Assembly: GCA_902519945.1 (NCBI GenBank)
Contig: CABYLY010000003.1
Coordinates: 1-64,000 of the forward strand
Direction of reading: 5' to 3'
Source: an uncultured Pelagibacteraceae bacterium
Lineage (GTDB): Bacteria; Pseudomonadota; Alphaproteobacteria; Pelagibacterales; Pelagibacteraceae
DNA: 64,000 nucleotides
This document shows, one piece after another, positions 29,611-40,884 of this stretch (the stretch's first letter is position 1; each line of letters begins with the position of its first letter). A program made the translations under genes and the position numbers. The notes under the pieces are model-generated. The model worked only from the letters and a program-made list of their open reading frames with translations, made no database searches and was not told the origin of the DNA.

Positions 29611-30759
29611 ATGACGAAAAATAACCTAAAAGTAGTTAAATCTACAAAAGATCAAGAATTGGACATTAAAGAAAAGAATAAAGCACTAGATGCTGCAATC
29701 AGCCAGATAACTGACAACTTTGGAAAAGGTTCGGTCATGAAATTGGGTGAAAAAAGAGCAATGGATATCGAGTCGATATCTACAGGTTCTTTAAGTTTGG
29801 ATCTAGCTTTAGGCATAGGTGGTTTACCTAAAGGAAGAATTATTGAAGTGTATGGACCAGAGTCATCTGGAAAAACAACATTAGCATTACAAGTTGTTGC
29901 TGAAGCTCAAAAAGCAGGTGGAATTTGTGCATTTGTTGATGCAGAACATGCTTTAGATCCAGTTTATGCAAAAAAATTAGGAGTTAATACAGAAGAGCTT
30001 TTAATTTCTCAACCGGATGCTGGTGAGCAGGCTTTAGAAATCGCCGATACGCTAGTAAAATCAGGCTCTATTTCAGTTATCGTAATCGACTCTGTTGCAG
30101 CTTTAACTCCAAAAGCTGAAATTGAAGGTGAGATGGGCGATCATCATGTTGGCCTTCAATCAAGATTAATGAGTCAAGCTCTAAGAAAATTAACTGGTTC
30201 AATTTCAAATACAAACACAATGATGATTTTCATTAACCAAATTAGAATGAAGATTGGAGTTATGTTTGGAAGCCCTGAAACAACATCAGGCGGAAATGCA
30301 CTTAAATTTTATTCATCTGTAAGAATGGATATTAGAAGAATTGGTGCCATCAAAGATAAGGATGAAATTATTGGTAACACTACAAGAGTAAAAGTAGTTA
30401 AGAATAAAGTTGCACCACCATTTAAAGTTGTTGAGTTTGACTTAATGTATGGCAGAGGAATTAGTAAAATGGGTGAGTTAGTTGACCTAGGTGCTAAAGC
30501 CGACATTATAGAAAAATCAGGAGCATGGTACGCTTATAAGGGTGAAAAAATAGGTCAAGGAAGAGAAAATGCAAAAACTTACCTTGCTCAAAACCCTAAA
30601 GTAGCTGCGGAAATAGAAATGGCAATTAGAGAAAAAGCAGGTGTGATTTCAAAGAAAATTGAAGGAAATCCATTAAGTCCTGAAAAAATTGAAAAAGAGA
30701 AGAAAGTAGCTGAAAAAGAAGAGGCTGCAAAAGAAGCTACTCCTTCCAAAAAGAACTAA
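29611..30759 (+). CDS. recA: Recombinase RecA
   Basis: An ATP-dependent strand-exchange protein and co-protease for LexA and UmuD. The 382-residue protein has Walker [24 protein letters not shown], Walker [11 protein letters not shown], loop L1 [22 protein letters not shown] and L2 [31 protein letters not shown]. An N-terminal extension (about 20 residues, [16 protein letters not shown]) and a Lys/Glu-rich C-tail flank the core. The GAGG-like RBS (AAAGAGGC) precedes the ATG. A GC-rich hairpin follows the gene. Confidence 0.98.
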   Translation: MTKNNLKVVKSTKDQELDIKEKNKALDAAISQITDNFGKGSVMKLGEKRAMDIESISTGSLSLDLALGIGGLPKGRIIEVYGPESSGKTTLALQVVAEAQKAGGICAFVDAEHALDPVYAKKLGVNTEELLISQPDAGEQALEIADTLVKSGSISVIVIDSVAALTPKAEIEGEMGDHHVGLQSRLMSQALRKLTGSISNTNTMMIFINQIRMKIGVMFGSPETTSGGNALKFYSSVRMDIRRIGAIKDKDEIIGNTTRVKVVKNKVAPPFKVVEFDLMYGRGISKMGELVDLGAKADIIEKSGAWYAYKGEKIGQGRENAKTYLAQNPKVAAEIEMAIREKAGVISKKIEGNPLSPEKIEKEKKVAEKEEAAKEATPSKKN

Positions 30760-30785
30760 AATTAAAGGTCATCTTTAAATTATAA

Positions 30786-30818
30786 AAGGCGCTTGTTATA
30801 AGCGCCTTCCCCCCCTTT
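30786..30818 (+). terminator. recA downstream hairpin followed by a C7 tract
   Basis: A perfect 9-bp stem AAGGCGCTT / AAGCGCCTT with loop GTTAT (30786-30808) lies 26 bases after the recA stop. It is followed by seven C residues then TTT rather than a T run, so it is an atypical terminator and may mainly protect the recA mRNA 3' end. Confidence 0.65.
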
Positions 30819-30860
30819 ATCCCTAACTAGACATAGAATAAAAAAGCTGTATTTTAAAGT

Positions 30861-33527
30861 ATGGCGGATAAATCATTAAATGAAATAAGAAGTACGTTCT
30901 TAAAATATTTTGAAAGGAATGATCATAAGATTGTTGAGTCGAGTAATTTAGTTCCAAATAATGATCCGACATTAATGTTTGCCAATTCTGGAATGGTTCA
31001 ATTTAAGAATGTATTTACTGGTTTAGAAAAAAGAGATTATCAAAGAGCAACTACATCTCAAAAATGTGTCAGAGCAGGGGGTAAGCATAATGATTTAGAA
31101 AATGTTGGTTACACTCCAAGACATCATACTTTTTTTGAAATGTTGGGCAATTTTTCTTTCGGGGACTATTTTAAAGAAAGAGGAATTGAATTAGCATGGA
31201 ATTTAATCACTAAAGATTTTGGTTTAGATAAAAATAGGCTTTATGTAACGGTTTTTAATGAAGATGATGAAGCTTTTAATTTTTGGAAGAAAATAGCAGG
31301 CTTTAACGATGATAAAATAATTAGAATTTCCACTTCAGATAATTTTTGGTCAATGGGTGAAGCAGGCCCTTGTGGTCCTTGCTCAGAAATATTTTATGAT
31401 CATGGTGATCATTTAAAAGGTGGTTTACCAGGAACGAAAGATCAAGATGGAGATCGTTTTATTGAAATTTGGAATTTAGTATTTATGCAATACGAACAAG
31501 TTTCAAAAGATAAAAGAATAGATCTACCCAAGCCATCTGTAGATACAGGAATGGGATTAGAGAGAATAGCAGCACTTTTACAAGGAACTCATGATAATTA
31601 TCAAACTGACCATTTTAAGAAACTAATAAACTCAATATCAGATGTAACCAAAGTGAAGCAAGCTGATAGCAATATATCGAGTTTTAGAGTAATTGCTGAC
31701 CATTTAAGAGCAAGCTCGTTTCTTTTGGCAGAGGGTGTTCTGCCATCTAACGAAGGTCGTGGGTATGTCCTTAGAAGAATTATGAGAAGAGGAATGAGAC
31801 ATTCTCATTTACTAGGATCAAAAGAACCAATTTTTTATAAAATTTTTGAGTCTTTGAAGAATGAAATGTCTGGAAATTATCCAGAATTAGAGAGATCAGA
31901 GTCTTTGATTACAGAAACATTAAAAATGGAGGAAGAAAAATTTTTAGTTTTATTGGATAGAGGTATCAAAATTTTGAATGATGAAATTTATAAAATTGAT
32001 AAAGTTTTATCTGGTGAGGTAGCATTTAAGTTATACGATACTTACGGTTTTCCATTAGATCTCACAGAAGATATTTTGAAAAATAAATCGTTAAAAGTTG
32101 ACCATCAAAAATTTGATGAGTTAATGAAAAAAAGTAAAGAGCTTGCAAAAAAAAATTGGAAAGGATCTGGGGACAGCTCAGAGGAGGCAATTTGGTTTTC
32201 AATAAAGGATAAAATCGGGCCCACAGAATTTTTGGGTTACGAGTCTAATTATTCTGAAGGAGTAGTGTTAAATTTAATCAAAAATAATCAAGAAGCTAAA
32301 TCACTAGCTACGGGAGAGGAGGGAATGATAATAACTAATCAAACTCCTTTTTATGGTGAATCAGGAGGACAACTTGGTGACAAAGGTACAATAGTATCTG
32401 GAAATTCTGTTTTTGAAGTTGAGGATACACAAAAAAAACTTGGAGATTTATTTGTTCATTATGGATCAGTAAAAACTGGTGAAATCAAAATTAATAATGT
32501 AGTCGAAATGAAAATTGATGTTGAAAGAAGAGATAATCTAAAAGCATATCATTCAGCAACTCATTTACTGCATGAATCTTTAAGAAGAACTTTAGGTAAG
32601 CATGTGATGCAAAAAGGATCATTAGTTGCGCCGGATCGATTAAGATTTGACTTCAGTCATATGAAACCAATTACTAATGAGGAACTAGAGACAATAGATA
32701 AAATAGTTAATGAGTATGTGAAAAATAGTTCAGAGGTTACTACAAGAATTATGACTCCCAAGGCAGCAATAGAAAAAGGAGCATTAGCTTTCTTTGGTGA
32801 AAAATACGGTGAAGAAGTTCGTGTTGTCTCAATGGGTAAGGAAAAAGATGCTTATTTTTCAACAGAATTATGTGGTGGAACACATGTGAAAAATACCGGA
32901 GATATTGGAAAATTTAAAACAATTAGCCAATCGTCTATTGCAGCAGGTGTTAGAAGAGTTGAGGCTTTGAGAGACAAACAGTTAGAAGATTTTATTAAGA
33001 ATAAAGAAAAACTTTCAACCTTGTCTGCTCAAAAAGATGAAGAAAATATAAAAGAGCTATCATCCCAAATAATAAAACTTGGTGGAAAACCTAAACTTGA
33101 TAGTAAAGATTTAAAAGAAATAATAAAAAATCTTTCAAAACAACTTGAACAATTAAATATAAGTTCAGTTCTGCAAGACAAAACAAAAAACATTATTAAT
33201 GATCAAAAAATTAATGATATAAAAGTTAGATTTCAAAAAGTCCAAGATTTACCTCCTAAAGATTTAAGAAAATTAGTTGATAATGGAAAAAAAGAATTAG
33301 GTGATGGAATTGTAATTGTTTTCGCAAGTAGCGAAGGCAAAGTTGGTTTAGGAGTTGGTGTTACGGATAAGCTAGTTGACAAATATGATGCTGTAAAATT
33401 TGCAAAATTAGGTTCTGAAATTATTGGTGGTAAAGGAGGTGGTGGTAGAAAAGATTTTGCTCAAGCAGGGGGACAAGATACCAATAAAATTGACGAAGCT
33501 TTTGAAAAAATTAAGTCTTTAATTTAG
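30861..33527 (+). CDS. alaS: Alanyl-tRNA synthetase
   Basis: Charges tRNA-Ala. At 888 residues it is full length. The N-terminal class II aminoacylation domain shows [57 protein letters not shown] and [13 protein letters not shown]. The editing domain has the zinc-binding [13 protein letters not shown] and CGGTHV, and the C-Ala region contains [18 protein letters not shown]. It sits alone on the plus strand after recA, a common order in alphaproteobacteria, and overlaps the convergent icd 3' end by 9 bases. Confidence 0.98.
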   Translation: MADKSLNEIRSTFLKYFERNDHKIVESSNLVPNNDPTLMFANSGMVQFKNVFTGLEKRDYQRATTSQKCVRAGGKHNDLENVGYTPRHHTFFEMLGNFSFGDYFKERGIELAWNLITKDFGLDKNRLYVTVFNEDDEAFNFWKKIAGFNDDKIIRISTSDNFWSMGEAGPCGPCSEIFYDHGDHLKGGLPGTKDQDGDRFIEIWNLVFMQYEQVSKDKRIDLPKPSVDTGMGLERIAALLQGTHDNYQTDHFKKLINSISDVTKVKQADSNISSFRVIADHLRASSFLLAEGVLPSNEGRGYVLRRIMRRGMRHSHLLGSKEPIFYKIFESLKNEMSGNYPELERSESLITETLKMEEEKFLVLLDRGIKILNDEIYKIDKVLSGEVAFKLYDTYGFPLDLTEDILKNKSLKVDHQKFDELMKKSKELAKKNWKGSGDSSEEAIWFSIKDKIGPTEFLGYESNYSEGVVLNLIKNNQEAKSLATGEEGMIITNQTPFYGESGGQLGDKGTIVSGNSVFEVEDTQKKLGDLFVHYGSVKTGEIKINNVVEMKIDVERRDNLKAYHSATHLLHESLRRTLGKHVMQKGSLVAPDRLRFDFSHMKPITNEELETIDKIVNEYVKNSSEVTTRIMTPKAAIEKGALAFFGEKYGEEVRVVSMGKEKDAYFSTELCGGTHVKNTGDIGKFKTISQSSIAAGVRRVEALRDKQLEDFIKNKEKLSTLSAQKDEENIKELSSQIIKLGGKPKLDSKDLKEIIKNLSKQLEQLNISSVLQDKTKNIINDQKINDIKVRFQKVQDLPPKDLRKLVDNGKKELGDGIVIVFASSEGKVGLGVGVTDKLVDKYDAVKFAKLGSEIIGGKGGGGRKDFAQAGGQDTNKIDEAFEKIKSLI

Positions 33528-34733
33528 TTTCTTTTTTAGATTATTATCAATCACATCTAAAAACTGATTGGTTGTTAGATATTTGCTTGAGGGTCCAACC
33601 AATATCGCAAGATCTTTTGTCATTGACCCATTTTCAACGCTTTCAATACAAACTTTTTCTATAGTATTGGCGAATTTTATAAGCTCATTATTAGCATCGA
33701 GTTTACCTCTGTGTGCCAATCCCCTCGTCCAGGCAAAAATTGATGCAATTGGATTAGTAGATGTTTCTTTTCCTTGTTGATGCATTCTGTAGTGTCTGGT
33801 TACTGTTCCATGTGCAGCTTCTGCTTCCATTATTTTTCCATCAGGTGTAAGTAATGTACTAGTCATCAAACCTAATGAACCATATCCCTGAGCCATGGTA
33901 TCAGATTGAACATCGCCATCATAATTTTTACATGCCCATATATATTTTCCACTCCATTTCATCGCACAAGCAACCATGTCATCAATCAATCTATGCTCAT
34001 ATGTAATATTTATTTTTTCAAATTTATCTTTAAATTCTTTTTTATAAATTTCCTCAAATATATCTTTAAATCTTCCATCATATTTTTTAAGAATTGTATT
34101 TTTTGTAGATAAATAAACAGGCCAATTTTTTATTAACCCATAGCTGAAACAAGCTCTTGCAAAATCTTCAATTGATTTGTCTAAATTATACATGGATAGC
34201 GCAACTCCTGGACCTGTAAAATTGAACACTTCATATTTGATTTCATCTTTTCCATCCTCTGAGGTCCATTTGACTTCCATTTTACCCTTACCTGGTACTT
34301 TAAAATCGGTGGCTCTATATTGATCTCCAAAAGCATGTCTTCCAATCACCACTGGATCAGACCATGATGGAACTAGTTTAGGAATATTAGAACAAATTAT
34401 TGGTTCCCTAAATACCGTACCACCAATAATGTTTCTTATAGTTCCGTTCGGAGATCTCCACATTTTTTTTAATTTAAATTCTTCTACCCGAGCTTCATCA
34501 GGGGTAATTGTTGCACATTTAATACCTACACCAAATTTTTTTATTGCATTTGCTGAGTCAATAGTGATTTGATCATCAGAGTCATCTCTACTTTTCATTC
34601 CTAAATCATAATACTCAATGCCAAGATCAAGATATGGAAGTATCAATTTTTTTTTAATAAAATCCCAGATAATTCTGGTCATTTCATCACCATCTAACTC
34701 GACTATAGGGTTTTTAACGCTAATTTTGCTCAC
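33519..34733 (-). CDS. icd: NADP-dependent isocitrate dehydrogenase (eukaryotic-type, class II)
   Basis: Oxidises isocitrate to 2-oxoglutarate in the TCA cycle, giving NADPH. The 404-residue protein begins [24 protein letters not shown] and contains [19 protein letters not shown] (isocitrate binding), the catalytic Tyr region, [42 protein letters not shown] and [14 protein letters not shown] (NADP binding). These match the eukaryotic/alphaproteobacterial homodimeric type rather than the E. coli type. It is divergent from psd across 75 bases and overlaps alaS tail to tail. Confidence 0.96.
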   Translation of the reverse strand: MSKISVKNPIVELDGDEMTRIIWDFIKKKLILPYLDLGIEYYDLGMKSRDDSDDQITIDSANAIKKFGVGIKCATITPDEARVEEFKLKKMWRSPNGTIRNIIGGTVFREPIICSNIPKLVPSWSDPVVIGRHAFGDQYRATDFKVPGKGKMEVKWTSEDGKDEIKYEVFNFTGPGVALSMYNLDKSIEDFARACFSYGLIKNWPVYLSTKNTILKKYDGRFKDIFEEIYKKEFKDKFEKINITYEHRLIDDMVACAMKWSGKYIWACKNYDGDVQSDTMAQGYGSLGLMTSTLLTPDGKIMEAEAAHGTVTRHYRMHQQGKETSTNPIASIFAWTRGLAHRGKLDANNELIKFANTIEKVCIESVENGSMTKDLAILVGPSSKYLTTNQFLDVIDNNLKKKLN

Positions 34734-34808
34734 TTAAATTTTTAATCTTATTAATTGAATTTCGCGTTTTTATATACATATTAATGAAAAATTATCAAAT
34801 AGAAGAAT

Positions 34809-35456
34809 ATGTTTAGTAAAATATTTCCAAAAATTCACGCTGAAGGCTATAAATTTTTAGTTATAGCTGGAATAATCACAATAGTATTTTATGTTTTTAG
34901 TGATTTCCTAGGTCTTATTGGTTTGTTACTAACGATTTGGGTTTATTATTTTTTTAGAGACCCTGAGAGAGTAATCATTGAGAATGATGATTACCTTGTA
35001 AGTCCTGCTGATGGAGAGGTAATTAAAGTTGAAGAAGTTGATGGTCCAAAAGAATTAGGACTAGAAAGTAAAAAATTTAAAAAAATAAGTATCTTCATGA
35101 ATGTTTTTGACTGCCATGTAAACAGAACCCCATGTGCTGGAAAGGTAGAGGAAATCTTATATAAACCTGGTAAATTTGTTAATGCATCTCTTGATAAGGC
35201 AAGTGAGGATAATGAAAGAAATTATTTTAAAATAAAGGATAATCATAACAACGATATAATTATCGTCCAAATAGCAGGCTTGGTTGCACGAAGAATCGTT
35301 TGTGAAACAAACAAAGATCAAGAGTTAAGACAGGGTGAAAGAATTGGAATGATAAGGTTCGGAAGTAGAGCTGATGTTTATTATGAAAATTATGAGCCAT
35401 TGGTTAAAGTTGGACAAAGAGCTATTTCTGGTGAGACATTACTAGCCAAAAAATAA
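34809..35456 (+). CDS. psd: Phosphatidylserine decarboxylase proenzyme
   Basis: Makes phosphatidylethanolamine from phosphatidylserine at the inner membrane. The 215-residue short form (Psd type II) has a membrane-entering N-terminus (YKFLVIAGIITIVFYVFSDFLGLIGLLLTIWVYYFFRDP), LVSPADGEVIKVEEV and MNVFDCHVNRTP. The self-cleavage site lies in MIRFGSRADVYY, where the Gly-Ser bond yields the pyruvoyl group. It is followed one base later by pssA, forming the expected two-gene phosphatidylethanolamine pathway operon. Confidence 0.95.
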   Translation: MFSKIFPKIHAEGYKFLVIAGIITIVFYVFSDFLGLIGLLLTIWVYYFFRDPERVIIENDDYLVSPADGEVIKVEEVDGPKELGLESKKFKKISIFMNVFDCHVNRTPCAGKVEEILYKPGKFVNASLDKASEDNERNYFKIKDNHNNDIIIVQIAGLVARRIVCETNKDQELRQGERIGMIRFGSRADVYYENYEPLVKVGQRAISGETLLAKK

Positions 35457-35457
35457 A

Positions 35458-36264
35458 ATGGAACAAAGAAAAAGTAATTTAAAAATAGTACCTGATAAGA
35501 AGAGTGCCAGGATGATATTGCCTAATATGCTCACTTTAATTGGAGTTTGTATTGGTTTAACCTCTATAAGATTTGCTTTAGATGAAAGATATGAAATTGC
35601 AATAATTGCAATTTTATTTGCTGCACTGATCGATGGTCTTGATGGAAGAATTGCAAGATTAATAAAAGGAACCTCTAAAGTAGGAAAAGAACTAGATTCA
35701 TTAACAGACATGATAAGTTTTGGAGTAGCACCAGCGTTTATAATGTATTTTTGGAAATTAAATACTCTTGGAAAATTTGGCTGGTTACTCTGTTTAATAT
35801 TTGTGGTTTGTGTAGCATTAAGATTGGCTAGGTTTAATATAAATTCAAATCAAGAGCCTTCTTGGAGAGATAATTTTTTTGAGGGTGTGCCCTCACCAGC
35901 AGGTGGTATTTTAGTTTTAACGCCTTTAATCATAAGTCTAAGTGGATTTGATTTTATAAATTTGAATTATGAAATAGTTGTCCCAGCTTTTTTCATAGCA
36001 ACCTCTATTTTATTAATAAGTAAATTTCCAACATATTCATTTAAAAAAATAGTGATACCAAGAAAAACAACAATATTTTTACTTTTTGGTATTGTTTTAT
36101 TTTTTGGTCTTTTACTTGTTTATACTTTTAATGTAATAGCAATAAGTGCAATTGTATATTTGCTTTTAATACCAATTAGTTTTTTACATTACTCTAGAAA
36201 AAAAACACGACTGGAAAATGAAAAAAATCAAGACGATGAAGATGATCTTGAAGATGTATTATAA
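35458..36264 (+). CDS. pssA: CDP-diacylglycerol-serine O-phosphatidyltransferase
   Basis: Produces phosphatidylserine from CDP-diacylglycerol and serine, supplying Psd. The 268-residue integral membrane protein carries the CDP-alcohol phosphatidyltransferase motif within DGLDGRIARLIKGTSKVGKELDSLTD, followed by MISFGVAP. It has about seven to eight hydrophobic segments and an acidic C-terminus (NQDDEDDLEDVL). The serine type is supported by the adjacent psd and the N-terminal LPNMLTLIGVCIGLTSIRFA. Its stop overlaps the next ATG by one base. Confidence 0.93.
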   Translation: MEQRKSNLKIVPDKKSARMILPNMLTLIGVCIGLTSIRFALDERYEIAIIAILFAALIDGLDGRIARLIKGTSKVGKELDSLTDMISFGVAPAFIMYFWKLNTLGKFGWLLCLIFVVCVALRLARFNINSNQEPSWRDNFFEGVPSPAGGILVLTPLIISLSGFDFINLNYEIVVPAFFIATSILLISKFPTYSFKKIVIPRKTTIFLLFGIVLFFGLLLVYTFNVIAISAIVYLLLIPISFLHYSRKKTRLENEKNQDDEDDLEDVL

Positions 36265-37163
36265 TGAAGAAAAATGTCATTATCTCTTTAGCTGATGCAA
36301 ATTATTTTTTACTTTTAAATGAATTAATAGACTCAATAAAAAGATTCAAGGAAAGCGAACAGATTGCGATTTGTATTCTTGATGCAGGTCTAACAGATGA
36401 ACAAAAGAAAGATCTATCAAATAAAGTTGACTCAATCAAAATTGCTGATTGGGATATAGAAGTTCCAGACTCAAAAGTTAAAGGAAAAGAATGGCTTAAA
36501 AGTCAAGTTTCAAGGGCTTTCTTACCTAGATACTTTCCAGGTTATGAAAAATATCTTTGGATAGATGCAGATGCATGGGTAAATTCTTGGTATCCAATCG
36601 AATTATTCTTAAAAGGATGTGAAAATGGTAAACTCTCAATTGCCTCCTCAGCAGATCGTGCTTACGGAAGAGTTTTGAGAGCAGAGTGGTTTTTAGGAAG
36701 TTTCGCCAGAATAAAATCACAAAATTATAAACATGCTAAATCCTCTGGTTTTTCAGAAAAAATTGCAAGACAAGTTGCCTTAAAACCTCATTTAAATATT
36801 GGTGTCTTTGCCCTAGAGGCTAATGCTCCACATTGGGAAGTATGGCAAAAAAATCTTAAAAAGGCATTATCAGGTGGAAAAATTTGGGGCTCTGAACAAA
36901 TAGCAATGAATATAACTATTTATTATGATGGTTTGAATGTAGAAATATTGCCCGCTTATTGTAATTGGACTTTAATTGAGGCTTTAAAGTTTGATACTAA
37001 AAAAAATACTTTAGTTGAACCCTACTTACCAAATCATGAAATAGGAATAGTGCATTTTGCTGGAAAAAATAATGATCAAATAAGAAAAGATAAAAATTTT
37101 ATCTCTAAAATTGAAACTTTGGATGGCGAAGTAATAGATAAAAAACTTAGATTTAATAATTGA
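36264..37163 (+). CDS. GT8-like glycosyltransferase
   Basis: A 299-residue protein with a GT-A nucleotide-sugar transferase fold: N-terminal strand VIISLADANYFLLLNELIDSI, then the metal-binding YLWIDADAWVNSWYPIELF (D-x-D, about residue 100) and late HFAGKNNDQIRKDKNF. The DADAWV motif and spacing are reminiscent of glycogenin/GT8-type enzymes, but the family call is by eye. It lacks a signal peptide or membrane helix. It is embedded between pssA and rlmE with a one-base overlap and no gap, so it is co-expressed with phospholipid genes; a lipid or LPS sugar acceptor is plausible. Confidence 0.6.
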   Translation: MKKNVIISLADANYFLLLNELIDSIKRFKESEQIAICILDAGLTDEQKKDLSNKVDSIKIADWDIEVPDSKVKGKEWLKSQVSRAFLPRYFPGYEKYLWIDADAWVNSWYPIELFLKGCENGKLSIASSADRAYGRVLRAEWFLGSFARIKSQNYKHAKSSGFSEKIARQVALKPHLNIGVFALEANAPHWEVWQKNLKKALSGGKIWGSEQIAMNITIYYDGLNVEILPAYCNWTLIEALKFDTKKNTLVEPYLPNHEIGIVHFAGKNNDQIRKDKNFISKIETLDGEVIDKKLRFNN

Positions 37164-37778
37164 TTGAAAAAAAATAAAATTTCAAAAAACTGGGTAAATA
37201 GACAAAAAAGAGATATTTTTGTTCGTAAATCTAAAATTGAGGGATTTCGAGCAAGATCTGCTTACAAATTAATTGAAATAAATGAAAAATTTAAAATTTT
37301 AAAAGGAGGAATGATAGTTGTTGATATTGGTGCTGCACCAGGTAGTTGGTCACAATATGCCTCAAGGATTGTTAAAAATAGCGGTCATGTAATTTCAATA
37401 GATTTAAAAAAAATGGATGAGATTAAGAATACGACGCAGATAATTGGAGATTTTACTGAACCAGATATTCAAGAAATTATAAAAACTAATTTAGTTAAAG
37501 AGGCAGATCTTGTAATGTCAGATATGGCTATAAATACCACAGGAATAAAAAATATAGACTCTATTCAAACAGGTGAATTATGTAAGGAGGCTATGATTTT
37601 TTCTAAAGAAATTATTAATAAAAATGGTTCATTTGTTTCTAAAATATTTATGGGATCATCATTTAATGAAATTGTCGCACTAGGTAAAAAACTTTTTAGA
37701 GAAGTTAGGGTTTTTAAACCTCAATCAAGTCGCAAAGATTCCAAAGAAAGTTTTATTATTTGTAAAAAAATTAGATAG
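37164..37778 (+). CDS. rlmE: 23S rRNA 2'-O-ribose U2552 methyltransferase RlmE
   Basis: An FtsJ/RrmJ-type SAM methyltransferase acting on the large ribosomal subunit A loop. The 204-residue protein has NWVNRQKRDIFVRKSKIEGFRARSAYKLIEI, motif I VVDIGAAPGSWSQYA, the catalytic K-D-K-E set (including DLVMSDMAIN, SFVSKIF and SRKDSKESFIICK). The start is a TTG directly after the upstream TGA; no ATG is available before the conserved N-terminal block, so TTG is well supported. Confidence 0.93.
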   Translation: MKKNKISKNWVNRQKRDIFVRKSKIEGFRARSAYKLIEINEKFKILKGGMIVVDIGAAPGSWSQYASRIVKNSGHVISIDLKKMDEIKNTTQIIGDFTEPDIQEIIKTNLVKEADLVMSDMAINTTGIKNIDSIQTGELCKEAMIFSKEIINKNGSFVSKIFMGSSFNEIVALGKKLFREVRVFKPQSSRKDSKESFIICKKIR

Positions 37779-37815
37779 TCTCTTTTAATTTTATAGGAAT
37801 CATATATAAATCATT

Positions 37816-38892
37816 ATGGATCCTATAAAAGAAGCACTCACCTTTGATGATGTTACCCTTGTTCCGAAGTATTCTGAAATACTGCCAGCAGAAGTTGACA
37901 CAAGTATTAAATTAACACCAAGTTTAAAACTTAAGATACCACTTTTATCATCAGCGATGGATACTGTAACGGAAAGTAAAATGGCCATCGCAATGGCAAA
38001 ATCTGGTGGAATTGGGATTATTCATAGAAATTTAGACATAAAGAATCAAATTAAAGAAATTAAAAAAGTAAAAAAACACAACTTACTTGTTGGCGCTGCT
38101 GTTGGAGCTGGTCCAGATGAATTTAAAAGAGCCAAAGCAATTCTCAAAGAAAATTTGGATATGGTTGTTGTTGATACAGCCCATGGTCATACCAAAAAAG
38201 TTTCTGAAATTATCAAATTAATTAAAAAGATAAAAAATAAAAAAACTGCATTATGTGCTGGTAATATTGCAACAACAGACGCAGCAAAATTTCTTGTAAA
38301 ATTAGGTGTAGATATCATAAAAGTTGGGATAGGACCTGGCTCAATTTGTACTACGAGATTAGTTGCTGGTATTGGGGTACCTCAATTAAGTGCAATATTA
38401 AACGTGAGAAAAGGAGTTAAAAATAAAAATATTAAAATAATTTCTGATGGAGGTATAAAATACTCCGGGGATCTTGCTAAAGCTTTTGCAGCTGGAGCAG
38501 ATGCGGTAATGATTGGTTCTTTATTTGCTGGCACTGATGAAACACCTGGGAAATTGATAAAGAGAAATGGAAAATTTTTTAAAAGTTTTAGAGGCATGGG
38601 TTCTGTAGGAGCTATGAACAAAGGATCAGCTGATAGATACTTTCAATCTAAACAAAAAGATTTGTCTAAATATGTACCTGAAGGTGTTGAAGGTTTGGCA
38701 AAATATAAAGGCAATGTAGATAAAATAATTTTTAAATTAGTTGGTGGATTAAGATCCTCAATGGGATATCTTGGATCCAAACAAATTAAAAACTTAAGAT
38801 CTAAACCGCAATTTGTAAAAATAACAAAAGCAGGATTTTATGAAAGTATGGTTCATAACGTTGATGTAGTTAAAAACGACAATAAATATTAA
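37816..38892 (+). CDS. guaB: IMP dehydrogenase lacking the CBS (Bateman) domain
   Basis: Catalyses the first committed GTP step, IMP to XMP with NAD. Catalytic TIM barrel features are intact: [25 protein letters not shown], the cysteine loop [15 protein letters not shown] and the flap [20 protein letters not shown]. Length is only 358 residues versus about 490 usual. The sequence runs from [12 protein letters not shown] straight into [10 protein letters not shown], exactly where the two CBS motifs normally sit, so the nucleotide-sensing regulatory domain is missing. It is not a GMP reductase, because the flap and the adjacent guaA favour IMPDH. First of guaB-TPR-guaA-panB. Confidence 0.9.
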   Translation: MDPIKEALTFDDVTLVPKYSEILPAEVDTSIKLTPSLKLKIPLLSSAMDTVTESKMAIAMAKSGGIGIIHRNLDIKNQIKEIKKVKKHNLLVGAAVGAGPDEFKRAKAILKENLDMVVVDTAHGHTKKVSEIIKLIKKIKNKKTALCAGNIATTDAAKFLVKLGVDIIKVGIGPGSICTTRLVAGIGVPQLSAILNVRKGVKNKNIKIISDGGIKYSGDLAKAFAAGADAVMIGSLFAGTDETPGKLIKRNGKFFKSFRGMGSVGAMNKGSADRYFQSKQKDLSKYVPEGVEGLAKYKGNVDKIIFKLVGGLRSSMGYLGSKQIKNLRSKPQFVKITKAGFYESMVHNVDVVKNDNKY

Positions 38893-39332
38893 TGATCAGA
38901 TTATCTAATTATACCCTCGTATTTTTCATTATTATAAATTTTCTAAACTCCAGTTTGGGAAATGAAAAATTTTTTAAGGAAGGTTTAGATTTCTATAATG
39001 CAAAAAAATATGAAGATGCAAGATTTATGTTTGAGAGAACTATTGTTTTTAATCCAAAAGACTCTAATGCGTACCTATATTTAGCAAAAATTTATAATTT
39101 AGAGGAAGATCAAGAAAACGAAAAAAAAAATTTAGAGGCAACACTTTTAATAGAACCCAATAATGAAGAAGCGATTTTAATGTCTATGAAAATAGCCTTA
39201 AAACAATCAAATTATTCTGAAGTAAAAGATTTATCTGATACATTTAGTAAAGTTTGTAAAAAACTTTGTGATGAAAATAAAAATATTTTAGAAACTCTGT
39301 CTAATATTGAGCCAAAAAATAATGAGTCCTGA
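38892..39332 (+). CDS. TPR-repeat protein with signal peptide
   Basis: A 146-residue protein beginning with a hydrophobic export signal ([24 protein letters not shown]), then about two to three tetratricopeptide repeats ([38 protein letters not shown] and [19 protein letters not shown]). It is predicted periplasmic. It overlaps guaB by one base and guaA by 11, so it is locked into the GTP-synthesis operon, though no functional link is evident. No specific family name is recognised. Confidence 0.7.
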   Translation: MIRLSNYTLVFFIIINFLNSSLGNEKFFKEGLDFYNAKKYEDARFMFERTIVFNPKDSNAYLYLAKIYNLEEDQENEKKNLEATLLIEPNNEEAILMSMKIALKQSNYSEVKDLSDTFSKVCKKLCDENKNILETLSNIEPKNNES

Positions 39333-40884
39333 TCAAAGTCTTAAAAAGATTTTAATTATAGATTTTGGTTCACAATTTACCCAATTAATAGCAAGAAGAA
39401 TAAGAGAGCTTGGAGTTTTTTCTGAAATTGTAAGTCATAAAAAAATAAGAAACAAAAATATTGATGTTTCTATCAAGGGTATAATTTTATCTGGTGGCCC
39501 ACTAAACGTTTATGACATTAAAAGATATTCCTTTGATAAAAATATCATTGAAAACAATATACCAGTTCTTGGAATTTGTTTTGGGCATCAAATTTTATCA
39601 AAATTAAATGGAGGCCGGGTAAAACAATCAAAACATAGAGAATTTGGGTTAGCAAATATTTACATGAAAAAAAATAGCCCTCTCACTAAAAATTTTTTTA
39701 GGAAAAATAAAACAATAAAAGTATGGATGAGCCATGCTGATCAAGTCTCAAAACTACCTAAAAATTTCAGAGTCATTGCCTCAAGTCAAAATTCAAAATT
39801 TGCCATGGTAGAAAATCAATCAAAGAATTTCTATGGAGTTCAATTTCATCCTGAAGTTACACATACTGAAAATGGTAAAAAACTTTTAAGTAATTTCATC
39901 TTTTTAATTTGTAAAATTAAAAGAAATTGGTCCTCTAGGGATCAAAAGAAAAAATTGATAAGAGATATTAGAAAACAAGTAGGCAAAAGTAGAGTGATTT
40001 GTGCTTTATCAGGCGGGGTAGATAGCAGCGTTGTTGCTCAATTACTGAATAAAGCAATTGGAAAAAATCTCTATTGTATATTTGTTAATACAGGTCTTCT
40101 TAGAAAAAATGAGGAAAAACAAGTTGTAGAAACATTCAAAAAAAAGTTAAGAATAAATTTAATTTATGTCAATGCTGAGAATGAATTTATTAGAAAATTA
40201 AAGAATATTATAGACCCAGAAAAAAAAAGAAAAATTATAGGTAATTTATTTATTAAAATTTTTGAACGTTATGCAAAAAAAATTAAAAGAGTAAAATATT
40301 TAGCACAAGGGACCCTTTACCCTGACTTAATTGAGAGTAAATCTGTTACTGGTAGCAAAACCTCTAAAATTAAATCGCATCATAATGTAGGAGGATTACC
40401 AAAAAAAATGAAACTTAGTCTTGTTGAGCCATTAAAGTTTTTATTTAAAGATGAGGTAAGAAAATTAGGATTAGAGCTTAACTTAAGTAAAGAAATAATA
40501 TCTAGGCATCCTTTTCCAGGCCCTGGTTTAGCTATAAGAATGCCAGGTATGATAACTAGAGAAAAAATAAAAATTTTGAAGGAAGCAGATTATTATTTCA
40601 TTAAGGGTTTAAAAGATCACAAATTATATGACAAAATTTGGCAAGCTTATGCAGCATTACTTCCAGTAAAAACAGTCGGTGTAATGGGGGATAATAGAAC
40701 ATATGAATATCTGTGTTTGCTCAGGGCTATAACTTCCGAAGATGGTATGACAGCTGATTTTTTTCAATTTAAAAAAACATTTATCCAAGAAATTTCAAAT
40801 AAAATCGTTAATAGCATTAGAGGTATTAATAGAGTAGTTTATGACGTAACTTCTAAGCCACCAAGCACAATTGAACTAGAATGA
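39322..40884 (+). CDS. guaA: GMP synthase (glutamine-hydrolysing)
   Basis: Converts XMP to GMP with glutamine and ATP. The track starts at TTG 39307; ATG 39322 ([18 protein letters not shown]) is preferred, giving 520 residues. The class I amidotransferase domain has LGICFGHQ (Cys nucleophile) and [10 protein letters not shown] (His, Glu). The ATP-pyrophosphatase domain has [11 protein letters not shown], and the dimerisation end [15 protein letters not shown] and [16 protein letters not shown] is intact. It sits downstream of guaB as a GTP-synthesis operon and overlaps panB by 4 bases. Confidence 0.97.
   Translation: MSPDQSLKKILIIDFGSQFTQLIARRIRELGVFSEIVSHKKIRNKNIDVSIKGIILSGGPLNVYDIKRYSFDKNIIENNIPVLGICFGHQILSKLNGGRVKQSKHREFGLANIYMKKNSPLTKNFFRKNKTIKVWMSHADQVSKLPKNFRVIASSQNSKFAMVENQSKNFYGVQFHPEVTHTENGKKLLSNFIFLICKIKRNWSSRDQKKKLIRDIRKQVGKSRVICALSGGVDSSVVAQLLNKAIGKNLYCIFVNTGLLRKNEEKQVVETFKKKLRINLIYVNAENEFIRKLKNIIDPEKKRKIIGNLFIKIFERYAKKIKRVKYLAQGTLYPDLIESKSVTGSKTSKIKSHHNVGGLPKKMKLSLVEPLKFLFKDEVRKLGLELNLSKEIISRHPFPGPGLAIRMPGMITREKIKILKEADYYFIKGLKDHKLYDKIWQAYAALLPVKTVGVMGDNRTYEYLCLLRAITSEDGMTADFFQFKKTFIQEISNKIVNSIRGINRVVYDVTSKPPSTIELE

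Noticed and set aside
30309-30506. Antisense ORFs inside conserved genes (recA, gcvP, icd and others)
   Set aside because: Low-complexity hydrophobic or Leu/Ser/Phe-rich shadows opposite strongly conserved coding sequence.
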